A DNA stretch of 64,000 bases, taken from NCBI GenBank assembly GCA_961205875.1, contig OY540814.1, positions 11,514,993-11,578,992 of the forward strand, read 5' to 3'. The DNA is from Sialis fuliginosa. Its lineage: Eukaryota; Arthropoda; Insecta; Megaloptera; Sialidae. Of this stretch, positions 36,131 through 47,207 are shown in pieces (the first letter of the stretch is position 1; each line of letters starts with the position of its first letter). The translations under genes were made by a program, and so were the position numbers. The notes below the pieces were generated by a model. The model saw only the letters and a list, made by a program, of their open reading frames with translations. It made no database searches and was not told the origin of the DNA.

Positions 36131-37200
36131 TACCAAATAAAAGTTGTCCAATATTGAATAAAAATAAGAAGCAATAATATTGAATCTAGTTAATCATGTC
36201 TGCTCATAAAACAAACAAGGTGACGGCCATGCTCTGTGAGAGTAATCTTCATGAGATGCGTCTATAATGATGTCGGGATGATGAATAAAATATGATCTGT
36301 TATCGGTGCGCGGTTGTACAGAAAGCGCGAAGGCGGCCGTTGTTGCGCGTTGAATATCAACAGTGAACAATCACCATTATGATTTGTAAAACCCGTTTTA
36401 GCGACATTTTCCTCCATCATTTAATAACACCGATTTGGCGTATAATTGAATTGGATTCTCACAGGAACATGTGGATGTTCACATGTAATTAGGTACCTAT
36501 ATATTGTAGAAGGTTGTTGGTTGCAATTAAAGAAAACAGTATAAACTTACTTTTGCTAACAATTAGTTTATAGATTGTACTAAATATTATCATTGCGTAA
36601 CTATAAAAAATACCAAATTAGTTTTTGAAATTACACTTCTTTAGGTGTACCGCGGTACATTTTACTGGGTATTGACTATTGAAATGTGGATAAACTCGAA
36701 AATATGACGCTCATTCGGGTAAAATAGGGGAGTTGAACGAGGGAGATGAAGCTGTCTTCGCAAATACATAACGCTATCACTCTCTCAGTGGCTTACACTA
36801 CCGTTTAGAGCTGAGCGCGGGCCGTAAATTTTTCGGGTCACGGCCGTGACCCACGTGAACGTGAGCGATTTTCAAATCTTGAATCGAGAGCGTGCGTGAT
36901 CGTGAGTCAAATTAAAACAACCGTGCGTGAGTACATTTTTCTCGTGCGTGAGTCCGTGAGTATATTTTGAAGATAATTTTTTTATAAATTTAAATAAATT
37001 TAAAAAATGATAAAAGTAAAAATAAAAGAAAGTAACAACGGCAATACATTTCATATAAAAACAATAATTTATTGAAAATTCTATAATGGATCTTCGTCTC
37101 ACAACAAACCTAAAATTGTAATTAAAACATATTTTCAGAGTTTTAAGAAAAATAAGTTTTATGGAAATCATCTACGATATGTGATACATACTTACCTTTA
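36131..37200. other. No gene recognised; CGTGAGT-rich array
   Basis: A GC-rich patch at 36300-36360 has no recognisable content. From about 36805 to 36965 the motif CGTGAGT/CGTGCGTGAGT is repeated many times together with the palindromic segment GGGTCACGGCCGTGACCC (36835-36852). The array looks like the subterminal region of a hAT-type element, but I could not find a second end. Confidence 0.5.
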
Positions 37201-37540
37201 CTATCTGTTACCCGCAATTTCGTTAGCGTGGAATTTAAGGTTAGTGAAAACAATACCATGAAGCTAGATTAAATAAATAATACAGATAGATAATACAGAT
37301 TTCTGTTATATAATGATAGTCGATAAAACAGGTATTAAGTTTCGATTTTGCACGCTAGATGTCTATGCCAAAAAGTTTATCATTCGCGCCTACAAATGTC
37401 ACATAGTAAATTTTTCGGGATACAATCCTTTATCAAGATTCAAGCTATCTCTCTGCCAAATGTCATCAAGATCGGTTAAGCGTTTAGTCGTGAAAAGCTA
37501 ACAAACAAAAATCTGGGTGAGTCGCAAAAATATACTAGAT
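37201..37540 (-). mobile_element. Helitron family C, inverted copy
   Basis: On the minus strand: GTTAGCTTTTCACGACTAAA, CGCTTAACCGATCTTGATG, TTTGGCAGAGAGATAGCTTG, AATCTTG-like, and at the end GCGTGGAATTTAAGG-containing text whose complement ends CACGCTAACGAAATTGCGGG and TAACAGATAG, corresponding to CGCGGGTAACAGCTAG in copy C1. The terminal CTAG has one change (37201-37204). The 5' end near 37540 (tcgcaaaaatatactagat) is a decayed form of the copy C1 start. Confidence 0.7.
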
Positions 37541-37541
37541 A

Positions 37542-38803
37542 CTTAAAAAGGTATCGCTGTGATAAAAGGGTTGTTCTACTTCTTATAAAAATATTACGGT
37601 TATGTAACAAAAATATTTCGTTATCTTTAAGTTATTCAATAACTATAAATAAACTATAAACTATAATAGATATATTATAAATATAAACGACTAAACAAGA
37701 ATTTAAAGCACGTGTAAAATCAGACGACCAATTTTTCAAACAAGTCAACAATAATTACTTAATATTATGTCCATTAATTAATCTGACAGTGTTATTCTTA
37801 ATAGCATAAGCGGTAACTTTTGCATTACAAGTATGTGTAATGTGTATATATGTTTATAAATATTTTACGATATATATTTATGATTTGTCATTGAACGACC
37901 TTCGAAAATATGCAACAACAGCAATCAAAAATAAATGCCCTGGTATTCAAACCATGCCTATTGATTTCACACGATAAAGAAATTAAAATCTACATTCACA
38001 ACATGATAATAAATTGTAGTAGACTTGTAAAAGAAATATGGAAGTTGATTGGGGCGTATTCACACCCTGAATACCAACAACTCTTGTGTTATTAGTTTTT
38101 ACTTTGACAAAAATCTGTTTTATTGTATTTTACAGGAGCGCAACAACATTTTATTCAATGGGTAACAAATTACGAGCCATTTATTTGCATGTATGTTGTC
38201 ACATGTTTTTGTCATTAAGTTAGTTTGTTTACATCCTTTACACTTTTTGGTGATATTTTAATTCAAATATTTTTTAGGTTCCTTTAAAAAAATTATTAAA
38301 TATTTATTGTATTATTATTTTTGTCTCTATTGATTGGATACGCTCCTGAACGCATGTATAATCAGATAAGATATATTGACTGTTAAAAAATCTGATCGTA
38401 GGATTGTTAAATAAACAGCAAATATGCGACACTGTTATTTATTGCAATTACGTTCCATTTTTTCCCTATATAACTGTACATGTTATATTTTCTGCTGCAT
38501 ATGCCGACAGATAAAAAAAATGTTTTAATATGCATGAGGTATTAAAACTTTCATCTTATAGTTTTATATTCAGCAAGCATTTTTTACGTTTCCATATTAC
38601 TGTCTTATTTTGCAAAGATGATTTGAATTGTAAGTATTTTCACCGTTATCGAATAAATTGCTCGTTAACAATTATAAGCATTTTATTTATATTTACATTA
38701 TATATTACATATGTATGTATCATGCTTATATTAGGGAATTTCAAAGATTGTCCTGTTACTTTTTTTATGTATTGAAGGATCTTGTAAGACTCAGTCATAT
38801 TTA
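37542..38803. other. No gene recognised
   Basis: Very AT-rich sequence. No repeat of the families listed here and no protein-like frame was found. Confidence 0.6.
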
Positions 38804-39097
38804 TCCTTACATATTATAAAACGCAATGTCTCTCTGTCTGCCCGTTAATGCGCTTATCACTCGGGAACCACTTATCCCATTTACGTGTTTTTTTAATTCA
38901 TATGTACGTTTTTTACCCAGGTTTTAGTATATATTTTGTTACATTAGGTAACATAGGGATTAAGCAGTGACGATAATAGTAAATCAAGTCAGAAAAAGTT
39001 TAGAAAGTGTAGAATAAATAGACCTAAAATATTCAATTTCAAAAATCCTAAAAAATAATTCCGTAGTCCACGCAAGCGAATCCGCGGGTACAACTAG
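38804..39097 (+). mobile_element. Helitron family A, copy 1, complete ends
   Basis: The 5' end is A|TCCTTACATATTATAAAAC (TC at 38804) and the 3' end is GCGAATCCGCGGGTACAA followed by CTAG|T (CTAG 39094-39097). The element sits between A and T without a target duplication, as Helitrons do. It carries CTCTCTGTCTGCCCGTTA near the 5' end, GCAGTGACGATAATAGTAAA in the middle and AATTCCGTAGTCCACGCAAG near the 3' end, all shared (inverted) with copy A2, from which it differs by a large internal deletion. 294 bp, non-autonomous. Confidence 0.85.
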
Positions 39098-39245
39098 TTA
39101 ACATATGTCTGTCTATTTGTTACCTTTTCATGGCTAAACCGCTAAACCAATCTTGTTTAAATTTGGCAAAAAGATAGCTTGCATCCTAAGGCAGAACATA
39201 TGCAAATGATAAGATAAAAAATACACATTTTACGCGGACGAAGCT
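39098..39245 (+). mobile_element. Helitron family C, fragment abutting A1
   Basis: Begins at the first base after the CTAG of the preceding family A copy and reads TCTGTCTATTTGTTACCTTT, CATGGCTAAACCGCTAAACC, AAATTTGGC, GATAGCTTGCATCCTAAGG and ACGCGGACGAAGCTG. Both the 5' TC end and the 3' CTAGT end of family C are missing. Confidence 0.7.
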
Positions 39246-39894
39246 GTTCTAAAATAAAAATAACTTATTTAAAAAATAATAAAATCCGACAAAATACTTA
39301 AAATCCTAAACTATATTGTTTAAAATCTAATAAAATATGAAAACAGAACACGCAAAGTTAAAAAATCATTTGCACGAAGTGAAAACGTTGAACCGTTAGT
39401 TAACGATACCGGATGACCGCTGTCAACGCCGACTGTGACTTCCTGAACGCGCGACCGAGCGACTGGAGTGTCCATTAGAACACCACTCGGTGTTAAGTAG
39501 AAGACAAACAACTGCAGTCTGTGTACACTGTTTACACAATGCAGTTATAGCGGATTTAGATAGGTTTTGTTGTTTGTCTTGTTATGCAATGTGACACAAA
39601 TTCATTTATGAACGGATAGTTTTTGTGTTGGGTTGGAATTCAATCTTAAAAGTTCAGTCGTGTAAAAGGCAATACGACTCAACTACACGAAATATATATA
39701 CGAAGAAAACATTTTTTTATGGTGAGCAAATACATATACGTTTAAGAACTTAATTGTAGATACACACTTAAGTTACATATCAAGTAAGACTTTAGAACTT
39801 TAGACTATCTCTTATTAGTTATCTATAGATACTATAAATACATATTATAGTATAAAGTCCCCCGCCACGTCTATCTGTCTGTCGGTGCACTATT

Positions 39895-39993
39895 TTTACA
39901 GTAACTACTGAACGAATTTTATTCCGACTAATGGATAAAATATAACACGAGGAATGGTTTAATTGTATAATTTGTAAATATTTTGAGTAAAAA
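39895..39993 (+). mobile_element. Helitron family B, internal fragment
   Basis: TTTACAGTAACTACTGAACG, ATTTTATTCCG, CTAATGGATA and GTATAATTTGTAAATATTTT match copy 3 at about 35925-36010. Neither end is present. It is preceded by GTCTATCTGTCTGTCGGTGC, a common context of this repeat class. Confidence 0.6.
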
Positions 39994-40672
39994 TGAAATA
40001 TGAAAAAAATTGATGAAAAAAAAGATTTTAACTCTTATTTTTTCAACCAAAAATTTTAAAGTAAATATATCGCAACTTAATTTAAATAAATATTTTCAGA
40101 TATGTAGGTATACATTTTCATAAAATTTCAGTTGCCTATATTTGTATCTACTTGTAAAAATAAAGCATAACTATGTTAGTGAAAGTAATTAAATAATTTT
40201 AAAAGTTTTCATCAAAGATAATTGTTACACGTCAATAATGATGTTGGTATCCCGGGTGGGCCGATTGGGAAACGCACACACACGCACAGACGCACATACA
40301 CCTACAAGTACTAGGGATGTCAAGCTCACATCAATTCACTTTAAGATATAAGCCTTATCCCTATTCATTAATTTTATAACTAATATTATAATTCTAAACA
40401 ATTCATATTTATTTTGATAAAGTCCGCTACCTCAATTAAAAAATATATATTTCTTTGTAAAAAACACAAATTAAAAAAAAGAGTAAAGTACCTAATTGTA
40501 ATATATTACAACAAAATTATTGATTCCATATTATTATTTAATATTAAAACATTATCTATGTATAAGCAGGTTATATATAGAATAAACTAATAAAGAATCA
40601 AAGATTATTTCATTTCTAAATAAATTAACTAAAACGCAATATCACTTAAACAAAATTGTAATTTATTTAACA

Positions 40673-41369
40673 CTAGCGCATTGGACCCGGTGTTACCCGG
40701 GTTAATATCCACAAAATCATAGTAACCTAAAATATTCAACATGCCCACAACACGCGGTTCACCGCGTATACAAAATATCCACAAATTATACACCTAACTT
40801 CCAGGAAACACTAGGTCTCGTCTTAGATTTTGTAGGGAAATAAAAATAAATAGGTCAACAACAATCATAATCATTCAATTATTCGACAAAATATTTGAAA
40901 GAGACGTGATCATAAATTAATAAAATGTTGAAACCGTAAATTATAGAATTATTTATTCCATGGCTACTATATTTTTATGTAAATGACAGTTGTATGCTCT
41001 GACTAAGGTTATTAAACTACACAGGTTATCTTATAGTGACGTAGTCAGCCGTCAAAATTTATGGAAACTACTAATTTTTAATTTGAGATAAGATGGCCAG
41101 TGACGTCACATGTATTCCCCTCCCCCCCAAATTTTTAATTATGAGATAACCTGCATAGTTTAATAACCTTGTGCTGTGACACCATGGAAACAAAACACGA
41201 CTTGATAAAGATTTTCTTTAGTCTTTTTATGTTAAATCTTCGGTTTTAATAAAATATTAATAGCCACGAACATGCACAGAAAAATTATCTAACTATCGGT
41301 GAAAACTGCATTGTAATCGGTTCAGTAATTCCAAAGTCTATAAGCCTCATTGATTTTTATATATAGAGA
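40673..41369 (-). mobile_element. Helitron family B, copy 2, complete ends
   Basis: On the minus strand the element starts A|TCTCTATATATAAAAATC (TC complement at 41368-41369) and ends ACCCGG-GTAACA-CCGGGT, a perfect 6-bp stem, then CCAATGCG and CTAG|T (40673-40676, T is the complement of A 40672). TC start, 3' hairpin about 10 bases before CTAG, and insertion between A and T are Helitron hallmarks. The copy is interrupted by a MITE at 41004-41171. 697 bp in total; non-coding. Confidence 0.9.
41004..41171. mobile_element. MITE inserted in Helitron B2, 9-bp duplication
   Basis: Inverted ends AAGGTTATTAAACTA-CAGG (from 41005) and CCTG-ATAGTTTAATAACCTT (to 41170) match with two changes. The flanks tgctctgac (40995-41003) and tgctgtgac (41172-41180) are a 9-bp target duplication with one change. 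Uninterrupted B copies have the 9-mer once at this place. A 9-bp duplication is typical of Mutator-like elements; 8 bp (hAT) would also be considered if the end is moved by one base. 168 bp, non-coding. Confidence 0.85.
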
Positions 41370-41827
41370 TTATTTTAGAAGATCGACATCCCTTCGACAC
41401 ACATACACGCAAACACATTCACTAACACACGCGGACCAATTAAAATCAAAAACTGTTCATTCAAGATTGGTGCAAGCCGGTGGTTGCGTAATATTTTTAT
41501 ATCAGTACACCGGATCTGATCTGAGTCAATTCCTTTGGAATTAACTAATGAGACAGGTTGTGTGTACTATCTATCGGTGCAATGGCATTCCTCTCCACCA
41601 GAAGGTCAAAAGTTTATTGATTGATCGATCTATTGGTATCATTTATAATGATATTTCTAAACTGCTTAGAAACTAAAGTGAGTACCTTAAAATTAATGAT
41701 TTGAGTCGCAATTTATAAATAGGTAGAAACAAATTGTATTTAATGTTATAAAATTTAAAAAAAATAAGAAAATGGATTTTGAAAAAAAAAAATAATTTCG
41801 TGAATTTTTTTAACTTTTTGCTATCAC
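41370..41827. other. No gene recognised
   Basis: AC-rich low complexity near 41398-41435, then AT-rich sequence without supportable features. Confidence 0.5.
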
Positions 41828-42120
41828 AAATGTGTTTTTACTTCCATGTTCCAAAAGAAATGAAAGTATTGTAACACCATCGAAAAAATAGTGTCCGAGA
41901 TAATGACAGATTCTAATTGTACTAACTTCAAAACGTGTGTCTGAATGTAGAATTTTCTTTCGTTCACGATAACTACTGTAAAAATGCATCGATTTGAATT
42001 ATTTCTGGGGAAAATGTTTGTCTCAGTGAGTACTCCAGACCTATTGATTTGATTTTGGTGCTAATCGGATTAGGGGTTTTTGAAATATTCGAAATTTCGT
42101 AACTATTATCGTCTACAAAG
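41828..42120 (+). repeat. Interspersed repeat J, copy 2
   Basis: Matches 21255-21560 through the blocks TCCATGTTC-AAAGAAATG, GTCCGAGATAA, GACAGATTCTAATTGTACTA, TTTTCTTTCGTTCACGATAA, ATTTGAATTATTTCT and AAAATGTTTGTCTCA. This copy has an insertion of about 12 bases (tgtaaaaatgca) after CGATAACTAC. Non-coding. Confidence 0.7.
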
Positions 42121-42210
42121 TGAATGTTTGTAAATAAATCATGTTGTGATGTATGAAAAATCAAAATTAAATTTGCTGCAAATAAGAATTGATAATTCTA
42201 GACAGAATTT

Positions 42211-42241
42211 AATCCCGGTAACACCGGGACCAAAGCGTTAG
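42211..42241 (+). mobile_element. Helitron family B, isolated 3' terminus
   Basis: The text AATCCCGGTAACACCGGGAC keeps a perfect CCCGGT/ACCGGG stem, followed by CAAAGCG and TTAG|T (one change from CTAG). Only this terminal ~30 bp of the family is recognisable. Confidence 0.65.
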
Positions 42242-42242
42242 T

Positions 42243-43690
42243 ATTAATATAAAAGTACAAAAACTCAAATTTTTGTTTTCATTTAAACTTTTATTCTAAT
42301 AATCAGTAGTGAGTTAAAAGGGGGAGAGCGAAAGAAGGTCCGTCCCAAACCTCAGGTGCTAATTGAACCCTGGGTGAAGAGCAGAAAAAAAGTCTTCAGG
42401 TGTTACAAAATTTTTAATTTAAAAAAAAAAATGTTATTTTTCATGACACGTTACTAGGGGACCCCATAACTGAAATTCCGCCCCGGAACACAACCTTCCT
42501 TAGATCGCCATTGTCGAGGAGTTGAAATAATGAAACGATTTCTACCTTTTAACGTGAGTCTTAACAGTCTATACTCTATACCATTCATCTTTTATTTAGA
42601 CATTTATAAAATACCAAAATTTGAAGAAAAAAATTGAAATTACAGTCGGCTTTCATAGCATAATTCCATAAATTAAACAAAAAATATACACTCGTCGTTC
42701 GATTTTTCTAAAAAAAATGTGTGCAATATTCAAATAGCTGTTACTTTGGTACCAATGATCACTAAAAAATAAAGAAAATTAAAGCTTTATTTTCTTTACG
42801 AAAATAAATTTACATTTACATCTTGAAAAATTACACATCAATAAAGAGTGCGCCAAAATTTAAAAAAAAGATCAAACTTTGGAAGCGTGCACCTACTTTA
42901 AAAACAATTGCAGATACATATGTAAATTGGAAACATGCCATTTGAAAGTTTTTTTCATCGAGTTACTGAAAACTTCAGCAAATGAAAATAATTGGATTTT
43001 TTTTACCTCCGTGGTTATGAAAATCTCGCTCCTAAGGTAAAATTAAAAGTCGGCGCCTATGCCTACACATATGTATGTACAATAAGTACACACAACACAC
43101 GCTTTTAAGGTGTAAAGACAATTGAGGATTTTTCCAAATACATGAAATAATACGAAATACGGTAAACATTAACAAGTCCGTTAGGGTTTCGCAATTGAAC
43201 ATGCTTTTAGTAATACACAAACAATAGAAATGTATGTACTTGGGATTCACGTCAGGCAGGGACATCTCGCGGTACCCTTGCATACTACGCCTGGAGGCTG
43301 ACTAACTGTACAGATGTCATCTCACTACAATCTGTTGTACGGAAATGACCGCTGTCGTTATTACTTTGGATATTGTCCGAATGCTTCACAGAATTTAATA
43401 TTTCGTATTTGTATGATTTGTCTATATGAATGTATGTACGTACTCATATGTACATATGTAACCACGTGAATTGTAATTTTTGAAAAGGAATACATTTGAA
43501 TAAATTTCACATAGGGAAGATACGCAATAAAACGGACAATGTCTATTCCATCGAAACTATCCGAATTAATTAATTCAAATTTTATTGATAGTATCATTAA
43601 GCTCCATAAAGATGGTATTTGCTTAGTGTCGTGTGTTATATTTGTATTGACAAAATAAGTTTTCGTTGTAAAGGGTTAAATTTCAACATT
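42243..43690. other. No gene recognised
   Basis: AT-rich. At 43048-43062 the bases AAGTCGGCGCCTATG are the complement of CATAGGCGCCGACTT at 20025-20039, pointing to one more shared repeat end. A pyrimidine-flanked motif GGGAAGATACGCAATAAAAC at 43513 resembles GGGGAGATACGCAATGAAAC at 31767. Confidence 0.5.
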
Positions 43691-44300
43691 AATACTCTAT
43701 TTTTGAAAATACCCCATTTTAAAGGAGATGTTTTTGCAAAAAGGAGTAGAGTTAACAAGTCAAATTACATAATACCATTATATAGTACTATTATGGGTTA
43801 AAATTTCAGATTTTTATTTGGTTCCTCACCAGAATTATGTTATTTAGCTTTGAAATGTGCCATTTTCAAATTTTCAAACTTTGAGATTTGTTTGAAAAAA
43901 AGGATGCCAGTCTCAGGTTCTCAGGGTTGAACTTTATTGTGTGAACATAATTAGTTCCCACTTCTTTGTAAAAAAATCTACTTGTTAACTCTACCCCTTC
44001 CTGCAAAAACATCCTCTTAAAAATTGGATTTTTTTAAAAGAGAGATAAGAATTAAAGCTGAAATTAAATTTTTTTATCACTTCATTTCGAAAATCTTCTA
44101 AACAATTTGCTTTTTGCTCCATGTTGATATGATAAATAGATGCTGAGATATTTCAGTTTCCGCAAACCCTTTAAAGTGTAAAAAATGTTGCACACGCAAA
44201 AATAAAAAACAATAAAATTAAAATATGATCATTTTGAACTACCAACATGTTAGGATAATTTCACAAAAAAAGTTCTTACGATTAGATACTCAATAAAAAA
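43691..44300 (+). repeat. Interspersed repeat G, copy 2, with fold-back part
   Basis: Collinear with 18430-18985 (see that entry). In addition, the left part TTTTAAAGGAGATGTTTTTG, CAAAAAGGAGTAGAGTTAAC (about 43718-43760) recurs inverted at about 43978-44025 (CTTGTTAACTCTACCCCTTC, TGCAAAAACATCCTCTTAAA), so the first 330 bp can fold back. In copy 1 only the right-hand arm is preserved. Non-coding. Confidence 0.7.
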
Positions 44301-44429
44301 AAGTCCGATGAAAATTCATTCACTATATATAAACGGGTTCCGGGGTTTTACATTTTCACGGATAACTGCACCGAACTAAATCTACCTTATAGATTTTAAG
44401 ATTATGAAACAATTAATTATATTGTAGAA

Positions 44430-44807
44430 TCTCTATATACTATAACAAATGAATGTTCTGTTCGTTAGTATGAGGCTTATTTATAGACTCAGGAATTACG
44501 GTTTTCACCAATAGTTAGATCATTTTTCTGTGCAGTATCCTGGCTATTAATATGAAAACCTAAGATTTAACATAAAAAAATTTGTTTATCAAGTTATGTT
44601 TTGTTTCCAGGATGTTACAGCATAACAGATTTTATTCCGCTTTTCACTAATGGATAGGTTAGGTTTAGGTACATAATTTGTGAATATTTTGTGTAAATTT
44701 CGGAAAAAAATTCGTGGTGAACCGTGCGTTGTGGGCATGTTGAATATTTTAGGTCACTATGATTTTGTGGATAATTAACTCGGGTAACACCGGGTCCAAT
44801 GCGCTAG
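44430..44807 (+). mobile_element. Helitron family B, copy 1, complete ends
   Basis: 5' end A|TCTCTATATACTATAAC with TC at 44430-44431; 3' end CTCGGGTAACACCGGGTCC, then AATGCG and CTAG|T (44804-44807). Blocks shared with the other copies: TTTTTCTGTGCAGTATCCTG, GCTTTTCACTAATGGATAGG, ATTTGTGAATATTTTGTG and TTAGGTCACTATGATTTTGT. One base change disrupts the outer pair of the 3' hairpin stem. 378 bp, shortest of the complete copies; non-autonomous. Confidence 0.9.
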
Positions 44808-45405
44808 TGTAAAATATGTATAATATAAATATTGAGAAACGCTGTTACAAACACTATCAGTATGCGTTTTTATTTTTTATTTAATATTAACAAGCAGTTA
44901 ACAGGTTTAAGTACTCTTTGCAAGAAAAGCCGCAAAAGATAATAAACATCATGAGATAAAATTTATGTGTCGTCTAACAGTTGAAGAATGATATATTTCA
45001 TGTACCTCTATGTTTTCATCTTTATTTTCTTTTATTATTTAAACTGATATGCGCTTATGTTTCTCATTAAATGTGTATTTAATGTTTATTACAGTATTTA
45101 ATAATCATTTCCTGTGTTATGTATTTATGCTACAATAATCGGATGATCGAGAATTAAAATAGGCTACATTGGGTACCACGAAACTTTGTTATATGAAATA
45201 CCGTCAGTGGGATTTTCTTTATTATTATTTTTTACAATGGCATATGTGTGTCTCTATAGACACATTATTTTTCTATCTCTATACATAGAAAAATTAACTT
45301 TTATATTTAGGAACTGGAGAAGCCTCAAATGAATACCTACTGTTTTTGAAAATGATCTAAATAACCGTAAGAGAATGTTTAGTCTTATTTATAGCTACTA
45401 AAATA
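44808..45405. other. No gene recognised
   Basis: AT-rich sequence between a Helitron and a MITE. The text GAGAAACGCTGTTAC at 44831 resembles a hAT-type terminus (it recurs at 47684 as GAGAAACGCTGTTGT), but no partner end was found. Confidence 0.5.
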
Positions 45406-45935
45406 AAGTACTGACACCAGTCTTGGTCGCTTTAAGAGCAATGTATACTGTTATTTTGGATTAATGGGCTTCTTTTTTGTAATTCTCATGAACTCATGTT
45501 GCTAATAAAACAAGTACCTCTTTATTAAATCTATTTAATTACAAAAGTCCGCAAATGTAATTACAACCAATTATATATATAAAATATATATATATGTATA
45601 TATATAATATGGACAAAGTAAAACCAGTAATAGGCACCCAGTGATAGATACTTGCTAATGATTATAAAATGAAAAATACTTTGATTCAAAAGTTATAAAA
45701 TAAAGAATCGTAAAATTTGAAATAATGTAAAGCAGATGCTATGATTATATAATAATTAATAAATTGATAACACTTATAAATATAATTAGTTTACTTAAAT
45801 GTCCACCATTTTGACACCGATTGGTCGATTGTCATCAAATTAAGCTGTTTTACATTTAAGTGTCTATAGATTATGATTCAGCAATGGAAGTAATCAAATA
45901 TCAACAAATATTATTCAATACTGGTGCCAGTATCT
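45406..45935. mobile_element. MITE family F, copy 2 (TA-flanked)
   Basis: Inverted ends AAGTACTGACACCAGTCTTG and ACTGGTGCCAGTATCT, TA on both sides (45404-45405, 45936-45937). It shares AGTATACTGTT-like, CATGAACTCATGTTGCTAA, AACAAGTACCTCTTTATTAA, CCACCATTTTGACACCGATT and GGTCGATTGTCATCAAATTA with copy 3. An internal (TA)n tract around 45572-45610 accounts for part of its greater length (530 bp). Confidence 0.9.
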
Positions 45936-45983
45936 TATCTTCTCTCTAATTTTATTAAAATTATAACTATTTTTCAACCAATA

Positions 45984-46518
45984 GGCATGATGCCACTAAC
46001 AAAGTATCACTGAAATTATGATTTTAAATAATGAACTAGGTTAAAAAGATTCTAAAAAATGTATTTATTTTTATATTAAAAGCGAGATTAATATAAGTTT
46101 TGTAAAAATAAAAACACAAAATACAGCAATTCGCCATGTTAGATGGAACACCAATCAGAGTGAATGACGTCACGCCTAAGTAAACATCATTTTTATTTCA
46201 TTAATATCTGCACTGTTTATAAACTATTTTGTGGTTTTAAATTATCAATTTGCTCAGTTTTGTGTTACCAAAACTAAAACCGGGAAACGTTAGTAATGGA
46301 ACAAGGATTTATTATTGTTGACAATGAATGTTTACATAGGCGTAATGTCAAAAATGCGCCATGACACTTACGAGCGTTTTGGCGTCAAATTCAAAATTGG
46401 TTTTAAAATGGTCAATTTTAGTGATTAAACTTTTATTTTCTGCAGAAATAGGTATTTTTGGTGATAGGAGACACGTAAGATCATCATAGAATAATTTGTT
46501 AAAATTAGGCATCATGCC
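45984..46518. repeat. Fold-back MITE-like element
   Basis: The ends AATAGGCATGATGCC (45980-45994) and its exact complement (46508-46522) contain TA at the junctions, suggesting a TA duplication. Inside, GACGTCACGCCTAAGTAAAC (46166) recurs inverted near 46325-46350 as GTTTACATAGGCGTAATGTC, about 85 percent identical. The end motif is itself nearly palindromic, which weakens the case for a terminal repeat; the inner pair supports a fold-back. Confidence 0.5.
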
Positions 46519-47207
46519 TATTATAACAATGAATGATTACCTATTAAATCGACAATCTTCGAATGTAATTCTTGCCCACTCATGTACATATCCACACTCT
46601 AATGACACTAAACATTTACTCTACATATTCACAGTTCGCAGGTGTCTTGATCAGCGTGGTTGTTGAAACGTTATGTGTTGAAATTCGTACAGACTCACTG
46701 AAGACGTTGTACAAGAATCACGGCCTACACAATCTCGTTTGTTGTTTTTATTTTCATGTCTGTGCGTTGAAAAATCGATATGTTTGTTATCAGTTAATTT
46801 AACTTACGTAAATTGAATTTTTGTTATGTCGAGTAAAGAGAATGTGTGTTCATTATTTATGTCAAAAGGTTGACGTTTTGTCTATTTTATATTTAGAATA
46901 ATTTTATGTACAGCAGCGTTTTTCAAAATGGTTTGTTTTTGGTGTTTCTTTGCTCATTTTTTCAACGTTTAAATCTCACTCTTAAATTAAAGCAAGCCTG
47001 TTATAAAATGGGTTAACTTCGCTTGAATATGTATCAATAAAAAATATAAATTGAAAAAAACATAAAAATTGAGGGAGGGGTTAAAATATAAATATGGACA
47101 AACTTCCACATTTTTTTTTTGAATCGTGTGAGGGTTCTATACCAAAATACGTTTGGGAACCGCTGATTTTATTATTTATAATGAGAAACTCGATTTTTGT
47201 AACAATA
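46519..47207. other. No gene confirmed; weak exon-like patch
   Basis: At 46640-46740 a GC-richer patch follows an acceptor-like ATTCACAG and is open in one frame (VLISVVVETLCVEIRTDSL and on), but no donor or homology supports it. A hAT-like pair of ends, CAGCGTTTTTCAAAATGG at about 46914 and GTTTGGGAACCGCTG at about 47150, is imperfect and lacks an 8-bp duplication. Confidence 0.3.

Noticed and set aside
39320..39511. 63-codon minus-strand frame with a balanced amino-acid composition
   Set aside because: No family recognised, no donor or acceptor of good quality in phase.
46640..46745. Possible exon after ATTCACAG
   Set aside because: Acceptor-like start only; no donor and no homology. Kept only as a remark.
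46913..47162. hAT element with CAGCG ends
   Set aside because: The ends match only in part and no 8-bp duplication could be placed.
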